Below the pieces are notes generated by a model that saw only the letters and a list, made by a program, of their open reading frames with translations, made no database searches and had not been told where the DNA came from. The translations under genes and the position numbers were made by a program. This document shows positions 41,001 through 49,252 of a DNA stretch of 64,000 bases, one piece after another. Source of the stretch: Chondrus crispus. Its lineage: Eukaryota; Rhodophyta; Florideophyceae; Gigartinales; Gigartinaceae. The stretch is taken from the NCBI RefSeq assembly GCF_000350225.1, contig NW_005179201.1, positions 1 to 64,000 of the forward strand, read 5' to 3'. Numbering within the stretch: the first letter of the stretch is position 1; every line of letters begins with the position of its first letter.

Positions 41001-41176
41001 TTAGAAAGCGGATGTCGGGGGTGATAGCGACGTGTCTCAGTGGGGTCTATAACTTCGACCGGAGCAGGATCTGGGGAGGCACCGGTGGAAACGACGGGGA
41101 GATGGATTTGACATTGAGCGGTTGCACGGGCGAACAAGAGAAGCAGACATGCAAGCGGAAGGGAAGGAAAGGTCAT
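38048..41176 (-). CDS. Membrane-anchored trypsin-like (S1) pseudoprotease with long cytoplasmic tail
   Basis: Start chosen at ATG 41176, which opens a clear signal peptide (MTFPSLPLACLLLLFARATA); an ATG at 41365 would bury it. 1,042 residues. Residues 60-360 are a chymotrypsin-fold domain: RILGG start, CAGSLISASWVIT, NDLMLVHLDKP, and a GDxGxPL-type loop. Catalytic His is Gln (TSAQC, Q108), Asp is kept (D151), and catalytic Ser is Thr (GDTGAP, T304, normally GDSGGP). Peptidase activity is therefore unlikely. An acidic run of Asp (about 198-209, microsatellite-coded) is inserted in the domain. One membrane segment at 396-417 is followed by RRLRNRRKR, then about 620 residues of Ser-rich, charged cytoplasmic tail without a recognised domain. 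Topology suggests an adhesion or sensing role outside the cell (inference). Confidence 0.8.
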   Translation of the reverse strand: MTFPSLPLACLLLLFARATAQCQIHLPVVSTGASPDPAPVEVIDPTETRRYHPRHPLSNSLRILGGLKPSLTDFDNIAVFLDTTPSGQITSRCAGSLISASWVITSAQCAINPGTIVLISGVSNTKGTRRTVDQEITHPDYFLPSEVERNDLMLVHLDKPLFTPKPSPSPSDVPESDQPAETTIPNPDVRQEADTNPDDDDDDDDGDSDDPAANPTPPPPLYNVMRINNNTDFAQDSSAPRFLRVKGYGLRTRPNEGQETLTGNTRPLLFADLLTSKCDDRFGNDEKRRLCTKRDNSCGPCFGDTGAPLYDVDKSGKVSVLVGIVTFGLQGLADGEAESICTSGARATIYTAVAPYIGWIRETVDEDLTEFFIPKEGITNTNLDPGKPGLSVAARTSIIVVASLALIGFIAFLLVTCTLRRLRNRRKRWVEGLHAEESFVKGDEKHAGIADPFEGIVDDHKTPRLSVNSLSRAAVKSATEFSARSIGTIRALLMHVEEEEMAMEPREPMDDAPQWLPDAWEKLFKAPSKKDLEHIHKVKTQRVVDDVLEGGDKSVEPSLDHVAFKNARDEANLEAAWRKLEIQTSLRNLSEASGSKDGQESAPGTVPSTRNNSSRFLSRTSSRGGTHGAFSSILAGNVGGASSGTGAGGATDGKPDTLLAAFASIDAESEQVAEETMIDQLALQALATSKRPKVLETLRRKFSGSALLSALSNKNTESEATSPRVKLTSRKAITAGPSGQGGGQHGSVGRASSGRTGTAQTISALANRSSKPVGGGTPGRTGSTGSVSGLSGDMDRHGSMHIDYFSEDYSFSSSSDEEQPGQPVFNLESASRRFTEDRPDGIGSQQSLRSFRKSKPQSFEKLESRWMDRPDEDEDNLNELPMTEIESIIAEGTLEDNILRHRSWNGGNRSIFTTLSSRGTRQRATDANSSTLENVDNESMVGNHSLDEISEQAMEARIDEELHMTSTGDGSETVTIARLESDVHPVIEQTAYKEENEQLEVRMEQDYDKEKDLARPVQDMTKVSFAEVKAMWNEKVRRASET

Positions 41177-41797
41177 GACATGGAAGGGCCGCGGAGGATG
41201 AGGGGGGCGGTGAGAGCGAAGGGGGTGCGCCAAGACGGGTGGGGCAGCGGTGGGGTGGGCGGATGAGGTGGCCGGTACGGGAAGGTGTGCATGGGGGCTT
41301 TGAGGAGACGGAGGGGTGGGTTTGGTTCGAGGGCCGAGGGGTGAGGAGGAAGGGGGATGCGCCATGTGGCAGGGGAGGAAAGCGGTCCAAAGTGGGATAA
41401 GTTAGGAATTCTTTGGACAGCAGTGGCAGTGTATGATTGTGAGTAATTTTTGGCGCAGGTCGAGATGCGGCATAGGGCAGGCAAGTCATCGGTGTGGATT
41501 CCCAGACGATGTGCGATTTTTCTCAATATTTTTATTGAATTTGCTTATGAGACCCGCATGGCCTGCCACGTCCCACGCATCTAGACCGCCCCCTACGTCA
41601 GTCCTTCATCACCCCCGCATCGAGACCAGCAAGGCAGACAGACCCCCCTGTCGATGTGGCGATGGTTGAGGTATGAGAAGGGACGGATACTAAGGATACT
41701 GAACTACAGTTGGCACTCCAGTGCATTCTTTAAACGAATGATGTGAGTGGAGAAATTGTCAAAATATGCCAAATTTTAGATGTGCTAGATTTTAAGG

Positions 41798-42172
41798 ATG
41801 TTTAAGGTTGACGCTTGGACGGCTGTGGCGAAGGCCGCGGAGGGGGAGGCAGAACTCCCCAGCTCCCCCCAACCAACATATGAGTTCAAAAAGGTTGTCC
41901 GTAAATTTTGCCATTTGCCCACAAACTCGCTGGACGTGAAGTAAACCCGAGTTTGAACAATCCCACCACGAGTTTTGCAGACTGACCTCCAGCAAGGTAC
42001 CTGCCCGCAACAAACGGAAGTCTGGTACATCGTTGTGCCGCCCGACGGATCACGTGCAACTGCGCGAATACTCGCTGAAGTTAATATTGTAGCTCGCCAC
42101 AAGGATAGAAAGGTTCTCAGTCGAAAGGGCGATGTGTTTCGTCTTCTTGACAGGCTGAGGGGGAAGTTTTGA
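41798..42172 (+). CDS. Possible small two-exon gene, unknown
   Basis: ATG 41798 opens 46 codons (MFKVDAWTAVAKAAEGEAEL). They are followed by GTGAAGT...TTTTGCAG, which could be a 45-bp intron at 41936-41980. The downstream frame then continues for 63 codons (TEVWYIVVPPDGSRATARIL, ending RGKF) to TGA 42172. Joining at these sites keeps the frame, and both pieces look protein-like. Against it: such a short intron is unusual, and a minus-strand ORF of 234 codons covers the same DNA. It could instead be a frameshifted remnant. No family recognised. Confidence 0.25.
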
Positions 42173-42431
42173 GAAGACCGCTTTTTAGAAGCTTCTACTT
42201 GTCTTTCTTTCGCGGTTGCTTCGGCGGCATCTGTGGCAGAACCTGTCGCGCTTTGATCCATTGATGGACTCTGCACAGATGAACGTTTTTCTTCACGACG
42301 GGTCGATCCGGCACTGCTGTGATCAGGCAGATGTGAAACTCGTGGAAAACTCACATGCCCCGAGTTTTCGGTATGCTGTGAGTTTTGCAAAACGCGTTGT
42401 AGGCACCTGTCGGTTGTGACTCGAGAACAGG

Positions 42432-42929
42432 ATGCGTCTTTGCGAAGTGACCTTGAGGGGCCCTTTGGATACGAGGCAGCTCTGGCCAAGGATTCTACTC
42501 GAACAGTTAGGAGCGCCTGAGGCCCGCCCAGTGGACGAAGGCCTGTCGCTTAAATTTAGTGAACCCGGAGACGACTCAGCTGCTCCAAAGGCAATTGCCC
42601 ACATGGCCGTCCATGCGTCTGGAGTCATATCAATCACCGTTACTGTAGGCGAGTATGATGCTGAGCCGGATGGGGATGAAGGCCGCGAGAATATAACCAC
42701 TAGGGCCAGAATCTTCAGGATGTCAAAAGACATCGCCGCACGTACAAGTGCAAGTCCGTCTCAAGTAAGAAAAACAGCAGCGGCTGTAGGTAAGACTAGG
42801 TGGCTCAACGGACTACTGGAGGGCACCGACCAGACCCTCATTCTAAAGTACAAGAGAAAAGACAGCGCAACTCTGCTCAACCGAAGAGGGTGCCGGCCCC
42901 TCCTGCCAGTGGTGAGCAGCCCGGGCTAA
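42432..42929 (+). CDS. Possible ORF of 165 codons, unknown
   Basis: ATG 42432 to TAA 42929. The translation is acidic in the middle (VGEYDAEPDGDEGREN) and basic near the end (LKYKRKD). It has no recognisable domain. It could be part of the same gene remnant as 41798-42172. Length alone is not strong evidence at this GC content. Confidence 0.25.
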   Translation: MRLCEVTLRGPLDTRQLWPRILLEQLGAPEARPVDEGLSLKFSEPGDDSAAPKAIAHMAVHASGVISITVTVGEYDAEPDGDEGRENITTRARIFRMSKDIAARTSASPSQVRKTAAAVGKTRWLNGLLEGTDQTLILKYKRKDSATLLNRRGCRPLLPVVSSPG

Positions 42930-43113
42930 GTCCCAACGCAGATCCATGGGTCAAGGCCGGGGAGGCAGAAGTGGCCGGCCACAACTGGGACGTCGGTCAA
43001 TGCGAGGTCCTGTCGGCGGAGGTGTTTATACCTCACGCTGCCGATGATAGGTAGAAAGCCGGTCGCACACCGGGAGAGTTGGCCAGATCTTGGCACAAAT
43101 TTCTCCTCCTTGG

Positions 43114-43138
43114 CGTGTTAGACCGGTCGTCTAACACG
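43114..43138. repeat. Perfect 10-bp hairpin around GACCGGTC
   Basis: CGTGTTAGAC (43114-43123) and GTCTAACACG (43129-43138) are perfect inverted repeats with a 5-base loop. It lies about 460 bp upstream of the transporter ATG. Role unknown. Confidence 0.7.
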
Positions 43139-43597
43139 TCATCACATCATCCAACACCAACAATGCCAACGCCAAGAAAAATTCTTGTTGATCTCAAGCC
43201 ACGATCCGCACTTTACAGTGCTGCGACACCTTACATAGGACTCTGTCGTTGTGATCACTGGTCTTCCGCCCCATAAAAGTTTCACACGTGTATGTATAAG
43301 CACGCGTGTTCAACGTGAAAAACTGGCCACGTGTCGAAAAGTGCCCCCCTCCCGTCGGCATTTCTCTCCATGTCTGCGTCAGCATGCGGTCCATTTCCCA
43401 TTCACAAGACGTCCAAAAAATTTGCAATTTGGCGCTGCCGACTGACCAACCGGCACCGTGCCCCGCCAGATCCACCTCTCTTTTCTGAGGGCGCTCTCCA
43501 CAACGCACCCATTTACCGCACCATAAATTCTCATCCTCCGCAATCCGCCGCCCCTCTCCCAACCGTCATCTCACCAGTTGTCCAACCCACCATCATC

Positions 43598-45373
43598 ATG
43601 CCCTTCACCGTCTTCATCCCTTCCCTCCCTCTCCCCGTCTCCCCGGGTCTCTCCCTGTCCGCCCGCCACTCCCGTCTCCCGCTGCGTCGCCGGCCGTGTC
43701 TGCGTACCGACGCCCTTCCCCGCCGTCCGCTCGTCCGCGCCTGCGCCCCGCCCCCGTGCCCGGCCGCCCCAACCCCCGACGACTGGCCGCTAGGGCCGCC
43801 GGGCTCACCCGCCCGTCTTGCTCCGCGTTTCTGGTTTAAGGGCCTTGGCGATGACGTCCGCCGTCGCGCCCCGCTCTATTTGCGCGACTGGACCGATGGC
43901 CTTCGCCTCAAGTCTATCCCGGCCGTCTTGTATCTCTATTTTGCTTGCCTCGCGCCTGTCGTCGCTTTTGGCGGTATCACCTCTGTCCTGACGGCTGGTT
44001 CTATGGGTGTCGTCGAGTTTTTGCTCTCGTCAGGTGCTACTGGCATGCTGTACGCTGTCATGTCGGGCCAACCGCTAACTTTTATCGCCCCGACTGGCCT
44101 CACTTTGGCCTTCACCTGCGCACTCTACGGCTTCTGTCAGGTAGCCGCAGTACCGTTTCTGAGCACATACGCGTGGGTTGGCGTCTGGGCTTCTCTCATC
44201 CTCTTTGTCGCCTCTATCACCAATTTCAGTGATCTCATCAAATATTGCACTCGCTTCACCGATGACGTTTTCAATTCGCTCATAGCCACCAATTTTATTT
44301 ACGAGGCTGGCCGCGCACTCATCGGTGCCTTTTTCGTAGTCGGCGCCGACAAGACCAACCCCTTCACCGCTCTCTCCCTCGCCCTCGGTACCTTTGCCCT
44401 CGGACGGTTTCTCACAGGCCTCCGCTCTTCTCGCTATCTTGTCAAGCGTGCGCGAACTGTTTTAGCAGATTTTGGACCCGTGCTTGCTATTGCCATCATG
44501 AGCGCCGTCGCGGCTATCCCGGCTGTCGCTAAAGTCGGGCTAGAGAGACTCTCCATCCCAACTAATTTCACTTTAGCAGGTGGCCGCAGCCTTCTCGTTC
44601 CCTTGCTGGCGACACCGGTCCCGGTGCGATTAGCAGCCATAGTGCCTGCTTTACTGCTTACATGTCTATTTTTCCTTGATCAAAACATATCGGTACGAGT
44701 AGTCAACTCACCATTACACCGTTTGCAAAAGGGGCCTGGATATCATCTGGACATGCTTGTACTGGCAATATGCACGTTTGTGTGCTCAATATTTGGACTA
44801 CCGCTGATGTGTGCAGGAACAGTGCAGTCGCTAGCGCATGTTCAGGCATTGGCACAAGTAGAGTCGCAAAACGGAAAGGAAACAATCGTATCGGTACAGG
44901 AGAACCGGCTGACTGCATTCCTCATCCACGCGGGCATTCTGGGGTCTCTTTTCCTGCTACCGATTGTGAAACGGATTCCCATGGCAGTAATAAGCGGATT
45001 ATTTTTGTTCCTGGGGCGCAACATGATGAATGGCAACGACTTCCTCTCGCGCATCCCTTACATGGGGATGGACCCCACGCTGTACCCAGAAGACTCTCCA
45101 ATGCGGAAAAGCGGAGTACCAGCACGACAAGTTCATGCGTTCACGCTGCTACAATTAGGATGCTTGGCAAGCTTATGGGCGCTGAAACTGAACAAGAAGA
45201 CGAGCATGTTCTTTCCTGCAGTTATCGCGACGCTGATGTTTATTCGATCGCGGATGGCACCGCGGCTGTTCCCAGCGGGCACCCTTGACGCTCTTGATGG
45301 GGAAATTTTTGATGCGACAGACGTGTCAAATGAGGTGCACTCCCAGGACCACAAATTGTCAACTGCTAATTAA
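43598..45373 (+). CDS. SLC4/Bor1-like anion (bicarbonate or borate) transporter with transit-like leader
   Basis: ATG 43598 chosen because it opens a leader; the frame extends upstream without ATG. 591 residues. Residues 1-75 are rich in Arg, Pro, Ser and Ala with almost no acidic residues and Phe at positions 3 and 6, like a red-algal plastid transit peptide. The SLC4 membrane domain follows (about 85-560): FGGITSVLTAGSMGVVE, then TGMLYAVMSGQPLTFIAPTG (the family's first signature), ALLLTCLFFLDQNIS, and GPGYHLDMLVLAICTFVCSIFGLP (second signature). It ends soon after the last membrane span, with no cytoplasmic N-domain of the animal type, so it is closer to plant and fungal Bor1 in size. If imported into the plastid envelope, it could feed bicarbonate to Rubisco. 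Substrate and location are inference. Confidence 0.85.
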   Translation: MPFTVFIPSLPLPVSPGLSLSARHSRLPLRRRPCLRTDALPRRPLVRACAPPPCPAAPTPDDWPLGPPGSPARLAPRFWFKGLGDDVRRRAPLYLRDWTDGLRLKSIPAVLYLYFACLAPVVAFGGITSVLTAGSMGVVEFLLSSGATGMLYAVMSGQPLTFIAPTGLTLAFTCALYGFCQVAAVPFLSTYAWVGVWASLILFVASITNFSDLIKYCTRFTDDVFNSLIATNFIYEAGRALIGAFFVVGADKTNPFTALSLALGTFALGRFLTGLRSSRYLVKRARTVLADFGPVLAIAIMSAVAAIPAVAKVGLERLSIPTNFTLAGGRSLLVPLLATPVPVRLAAIVPALLLTCLFFLDQNISVRVVNSPLHRLQKGPGYHLDMLVLAICTFVCSIFGLPLMCAGTVQSLAHVQALAQVESQNGKETIVSVQENRLTAFLIHAGILGSLFLLPIVKRIPMAVISGLFLFLGRNMMNGNDFLSRIPYMGMDPTLYPEDSPMRKSGVPARQVHAFTLLQLGCLASLWALKLNKKTSMFFPAVIATLMFIRSRMAPRLFPAGTLDALDGEIFDATDVSNEVHSQDHKLSTAN

Positions 45374-46000
45374 AGGGGACGTGGTGGAGATGTTTGTGTA
45401 TTCGGAAGCGTGGAGAGTGTACGTATTGTATTTTGGATGGAGGGCGTGGCTTCTATCGAGTCGGCAATGGCATGATGTAGCTGCTGTTTTGGGCGTTGAA
45501 GTTAAAAATGTAGGACAGAGAGCGCACAGCACCATACGATTTCCTAGTTGTGGCAGACCTGGTATTGAATGTTGAGCTCGAGAGTGTGTGCCACGGATGC
45601 TGATTCGTGAAGGTACAACGGTGTACTGGTCGGCTGTTCTTTGTAGGTGTACTGTAAGCGAAGGTAAACCAGCAAGGCCTGAGCAAGAGTACAGTAGGAG
45701 TGTCGGCAACGAATAACTCTACATCGCTGTGGCCCCGTATCATTAGTCGAGTCATTACAGTGTCAACCGTGTCTCTCCGAGGACAAGTGTACTGTAGCGA
45801 ATACTACAGTACTGCCGATCGCAGCAACAGAATCAACGTACTGTATGAGAAGCCGCGCCCGCTCTTCTCTTTCAAGCCTCCAATCCACTGCCCCTTGGTG
45901 TGAGACCATCGCGCTCCCCGCCGAAGATTCTTACTGTCAGAGTCCGTTTCTCCTCACCTACCCACCCCTTCTCCCCACACCGACTGTTCGCGAACTCGCG
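45374..46000. other. Spacer and probable promoter of the exportin-like gene
   Basis: No gene seen. Five copies of TACTGTA/TACAGTA lie at about 45648, 45686, 45789, 45806 and 45838, the densest group in the window, 160-350 bp before the next ATG. Confidence 0.45.
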
Positions 46001-49000
46001 ATGCAGTCTCTCGCTCCCCTCATCCGGGCGTTCTACACGGGCGCCCTCCCTCCCTCGCAGCGCGCCGACGCCCACTCCCGCCTCGTCTCCGCCCTGCGCG
46101 ACCCGGCCCTCCCCGCCGCCGCCGTCGTCCACATCGAGCCCTTCAAGGACGTCACCTCCCCCGCCCCGGACGCCCTCCTTCTGCACTATGCCCTGCACGC
46201 CCTCGAGTTCAGCGCCCGCTCGGGCAACAAAGCCACCCCACCACAAGCCCGCTCCCACGTGCTCCAGGTCTGCGTCGACTTTGTCGTCTCCGCCTATACA
46301 CGCACCGTGTACACCGCCGCCAGACCAGACATCCACACCGTGCCCAATCACGTCCTCAACAAGGCCGTCTTAGTCTCCGTCCAGCTCGGCATCCGCGAGT
46401 GGGTCTGCGATCCCGAGGAGGCCTTCCCGCGCTCGGTGCTTGCCCTCATCGACCAGAACGGCCACACGGAGGTCGCCATCGGCAAGATTCTGGCTGGCGT
46501 AGCCTTGGCATCGGGAGTCATCGAGACTGCCATCGATACGTCGCGAAAGGACTTTCCATCCGACGACCGTGCCACACTGCGCAAGCGCCTCGCGGCCCTG
46601 GCAGAGTCGTTTGCGGACGCCCTCGCCATGGGTATACGCATCAGCGGGCCGCGACTGCCGAAGGCCGTTGCCATTGGCGCCGTGCGTGCCGTGGGCAGCC
46701 TGGTCAGGGTGCAGCCGGGCTGCGTCAAGCATTTACTCGGGGTGTTGCAGAGATCTGTGGAAGGGAGGAGCGATCGCATGGGAGGAGAGATCGTCGCGGT
46801 CTTGGCCGATTTGTATAGCGAGGGAGATGTCAAGCTTGCAATTGACTGGGACTCCTCGTTGAATCATGTTTCCAATTTGTTGGACGCCGTCGCGATTGGG
46901 GAGGTCGCGCTGGGGCAAGGGGAGGACGTTTCTTTGTATCGGAGGAAGCTCACGGCGTACGGAGAGGCTGTGGCCCGCCGTGTTATTGCAATGAGGACGA
47001 ATTTTGATGTCGTCAAGAGGCTACTTAATGGCTTGATGGGCGTGTCTTTGCGATGGGCAAAGGACTTTCCGCGCGACTTTGTCTGTGCGATGAATGCGTG
47101 GCTTGGTATTTTTGACGCGATTCAGGATGCTGAGGTTCATTCGAACGACCTTTTGAATTCAGTCTACACGAGTGTGGCTGATTTGTGCGCAAAGCGATGC
47201 ATGTTTTCTACGAATGGGCCAGTTCTGCAGGCTTTGGACGGAGCTGAAGAAGAGTTTACGTGGCCGCAACAGGCCAGACCCCGTGACATGCAGACGCTGC
47301 GGAATATATATCGATGGGATGAGGAGGCTTCTGTCATGGCGGATGTCGCGAGAGATCCTACGACGATGTCCGCGGTGCTTCTGGCTTCCTCAAAACGCGC
47401 AAACGCAGAACCTGACGAAGACGACGAGGACGATCTCGAAATGCCCTGCAGCAGAGCAGAGTACACGAGAAAGTGTATCGAGACATTGGTTACATGTGCT
47501 AACATGCACCCGGAGAAGGTCGGTAGTCAGGTTTATGAGATGGTTTGCAACGCCCTGCAAACGTTGGGTCACAAGTTTGTCCAAAGCAAGATATACACCC
47601 CCTTTGAAGTACAAGATCTTTGCACAGTCACAAACATCGCGTACAGTATAATCCCATTGTTCCCCAATAACTCACAGCAACTGCAACCGCTTCTCCAAAT
47701 GGTCCCTGAATTGCTGAAAGCTTCTGTAGAGAAGCGAGAAGCCAAACTCACATCACTGTTGCTTCAAACCACTGCATCTCTAACGAAAACGCTAACTATA
47801 GCCCCACCTGCAGTTGTTCAACAAAGTGGTGCCTTTCTGATTCCACTTGCAAAAGGAATTCTTTCGTCGACTGAGTGCCCGGACATGCTCATCTGTTCGG
47901 CACTACTTCTAACTCTTTCACTTGACTGTCACGCTCGCAAAATTTTGTATCACAGCAGCCCCCCTATCGACGCCGGCATGATTGCCACCACTTCATCCTA
48001 CACCGTTGCGGCACTAGGCTCAGCAGCAATGGCTCGATGGGCACTTGTTCCCGGACGTGACCCGAACACAAATCTTCCGCTGAAATGGAGTCCACAGGAA
48101 TGGAGTGTCCGTGAATCCGGCTTGCAGCGACTTTGCGTAACAGTCTTTCGAGACTTTGAGAAGGCATCGTCGGCGGTGAGTGCATCGAACCTAAACCAAT
48201 GGGAAATTATGCTTGCCATCGCTCGGGGAGGGGGATTATTCAAGACGATGGCCTTGAGTATGGATGGTGTTTATGGAAATGCGAAAGATGCATTTTGGAG
48301 ATCTGTTGGGAAAGACACAACGCGGTACTGTGTGAGCGCGCTGGTTGGCCTGAAGACCCAAATCTCGAACGCTCAGAGCGGACTTGACGATGACACCCGA
48401 AGTCTAGCTTGTGGTGTTATGGGTGGGATGTTGGGAGCAATTGAAAGTATTCTTGCAGCGTGTTCCCGTCAAATTGCGACAGATGCGCCTGACCTCGCTG
48501 CCAATACGATCGGAGAAATTGTTGAATTTGCATCAGCGCAGAGGTCTACCCGACTTGCACACGCAGCGCTGCGACTCATACGTGAACAACTTTCTATCGG
48601 GTCTGGTCTCTCTCCGGAACCAGGGATCCAATTAGCAAAAAGAACTTTGGAACAAGGAGGAGAGCAGAACGTTTGTGTAGCAGCGGTTGAAGTCCTGATT
48701 GAGGCCCTAAAGCAGCATTGGAACGATTTCTGGCCCTCGGATGCTGTCCACAAACAGTCATCCTCACCCGCCAGCATAACAGCCAATCAACCTTTACAGC
48801 GGTTGTACATATTTGCTCTGCAAGGAGTAATGAAGGGACTTGAAAGCGTAGACCTCACCATATGTCGGACTGCGTTGCTCGGGCTGCAAAGTTTAGACAG
48901 CTCAAGAAAGTTGTATTCACGGAGTGCAGCATTTCGCGAAAACGGGGCAGCCAAAGCGGTAGTAACGGAATGTATGCGAGTCATGGGAGCTGGAGGTGAC

Positions 49001-49252
49001 GCGCGAAGAGAGAGTCTGACAGAGGAAGCTGTTGAAGTAATATGGGGAGTGGTGAAATTTGATATGGAAGGATTCTTTTCGCACATGCTTCCTGAAGTTA
49101 TTAAAGACTTGGGGGGCGTGAACGCAGAACAGGTTCAGTCGCTCGTGCAGGCCTTTGCAGAAGCTAGAGAAAGGCCAGGGTTTTCCAGAAGACTTGCGGC
49201 TTTCACAAATGATTATGTGTTTCTGCGAGGGTTAAATGAGGTTCAAATGTAG
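46001..49252 (+). CDS. Exportin-like HEAT-repeat protein
   Basis: Single exon, 1,083 residues from ATG 46001; an in-frame ATG at 45845 would add 52 residues that look like leader and overlap the promoter motif cluster. The whole chain is helical and Leu/Ala-rich, as in alpha-solenoid transport receptors. The N-terminal region (MQSLAPLIRAFYTGA, ALRDPALPAAAVVH, LLHYALHALEFSAR) resembles the Ran-binding start of exportins. Length (about 1,080-1,130) and an acidic loop (PDEDDEDDLEMP at about 485-497) fit exportin-4, -6 or -7 type proteins. Exportin-6 is the closest by feel but is not established. It would carry cargo out of the nucleus with RanGTP. Sequence-based family assignment is tentative; the solenoid nature is more certain. 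Confidence 0.55.
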   Translation: MQSLAPLIRAFYTGALPPSQRADAHSRLVSALRDPALPAAAVVHIEPFKDVTSPAPDALLLHYALHALEFSARSGNKATPPQARSHVLQVCVDFVVSAYTRTVYTAARPDIHTVPNHVLNKAVLVSVQLGIREWVCDPEEAFPRSVLALIDQNGHTEVAIGKILAGVALASGVIETAIDTSRKDFPSDDRATLRKRLAALAESFADALAMGIRISGPRLPKAVAIGAVRAVGSLVRVQPGCVKHLLGVLQRSVEGRSDRMGGEIVAVLADLYSEGDVKLAIDWDSSLNHVSNLLDAVAIGEVALGQGEDVSLYRRKLTAYGEAVARRVIAMRTNFDVVKRLLNGLMGVSLRWAKDFPRDFVCAMNAWLGIFDAIQDAEVHSNDLLNSVYTSVADLCAKRCMFSTNGPVLQALDGAEEEFTWPQQARPRDMQTLRNIYRWDEEASVMADVARDPTTMSAVLLASSKRANAEPDEDDEDDLEMPCSRAEYTRKCIETLVTCANMHPEKVGSQVYEMVCNALQTLGHKFVQSKIYTPFEVQDLCTVTNIAYSIIPLFPNNSQQLQPLLQMVPELLKASVEKREAKLTSLLLQTTASLTKTLTIAPPAVVQQSGAFLIPLAKGILSSTECPDMLICSALLLTLSLDCHARKILYHSSPPIDAGMIATTSSYTVAALGSAAMARWALVPGRDPNTNLPLKWSPQEWSVRESGLQRLCVTVFRDFEKASSAVSASNLNQWEIMLAIARGGGLFKTMALSMDGVYGNAKDAFWRSVGKDTTRYCVSALVGLKTQISNAQSGLDDDTRSLACGVMGGMLGAIESILAACSRQIATDAPDLAANTIGEIVEFASAQRSTRLAHAALRLIREQLSIGSGLSPEPGIQLAKRTLEQGGEQNVCVAAVEVLIEALKQHWNDFWPSDAVHKQSSSPASITANQPLQRLYIFALQGVMKGLESVDLTICRTALLGLQSLDSSRKLYSRSAAFRENGAAKAVVTECMRVMGAGGDARRESLTEEAVEVIWGVVKFDMEGFFSHMLPEVIKDLGGVNAEQVQSLVQAFAEARERPGFSRRLAAFTNDYVFLRGLNEVQM

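Larger units (their letters stand above)
41177..43597. other. 2.4-kb region between divergent genes
   Basis: Lies between the starts of the pseudoprotease (minus) and the SLC4-like transporter (plus). The outer parts should be promoters. Near the transporter there is a cluster of CACACGTGTATG, CACGCGTG and CCACGTGTCG at 43282-43335, with TATAAG at 43294. The middle (41.8-42.95 kb) holds two weak plus-strand gene candidates listed separately. Confidence 0.45.

Noticed and set aside
38048-41176. Active trypsin-like protease
   Set aside because: Catalytic His and Ser are replaced by Gln and Thr.
41785-42489. 234-codon minus-strand ORF
   Set aside because: No motif and mostly Ser/Arg-rich. The plus strand gives a more protein-like reading over the same bases, though neither is secure.
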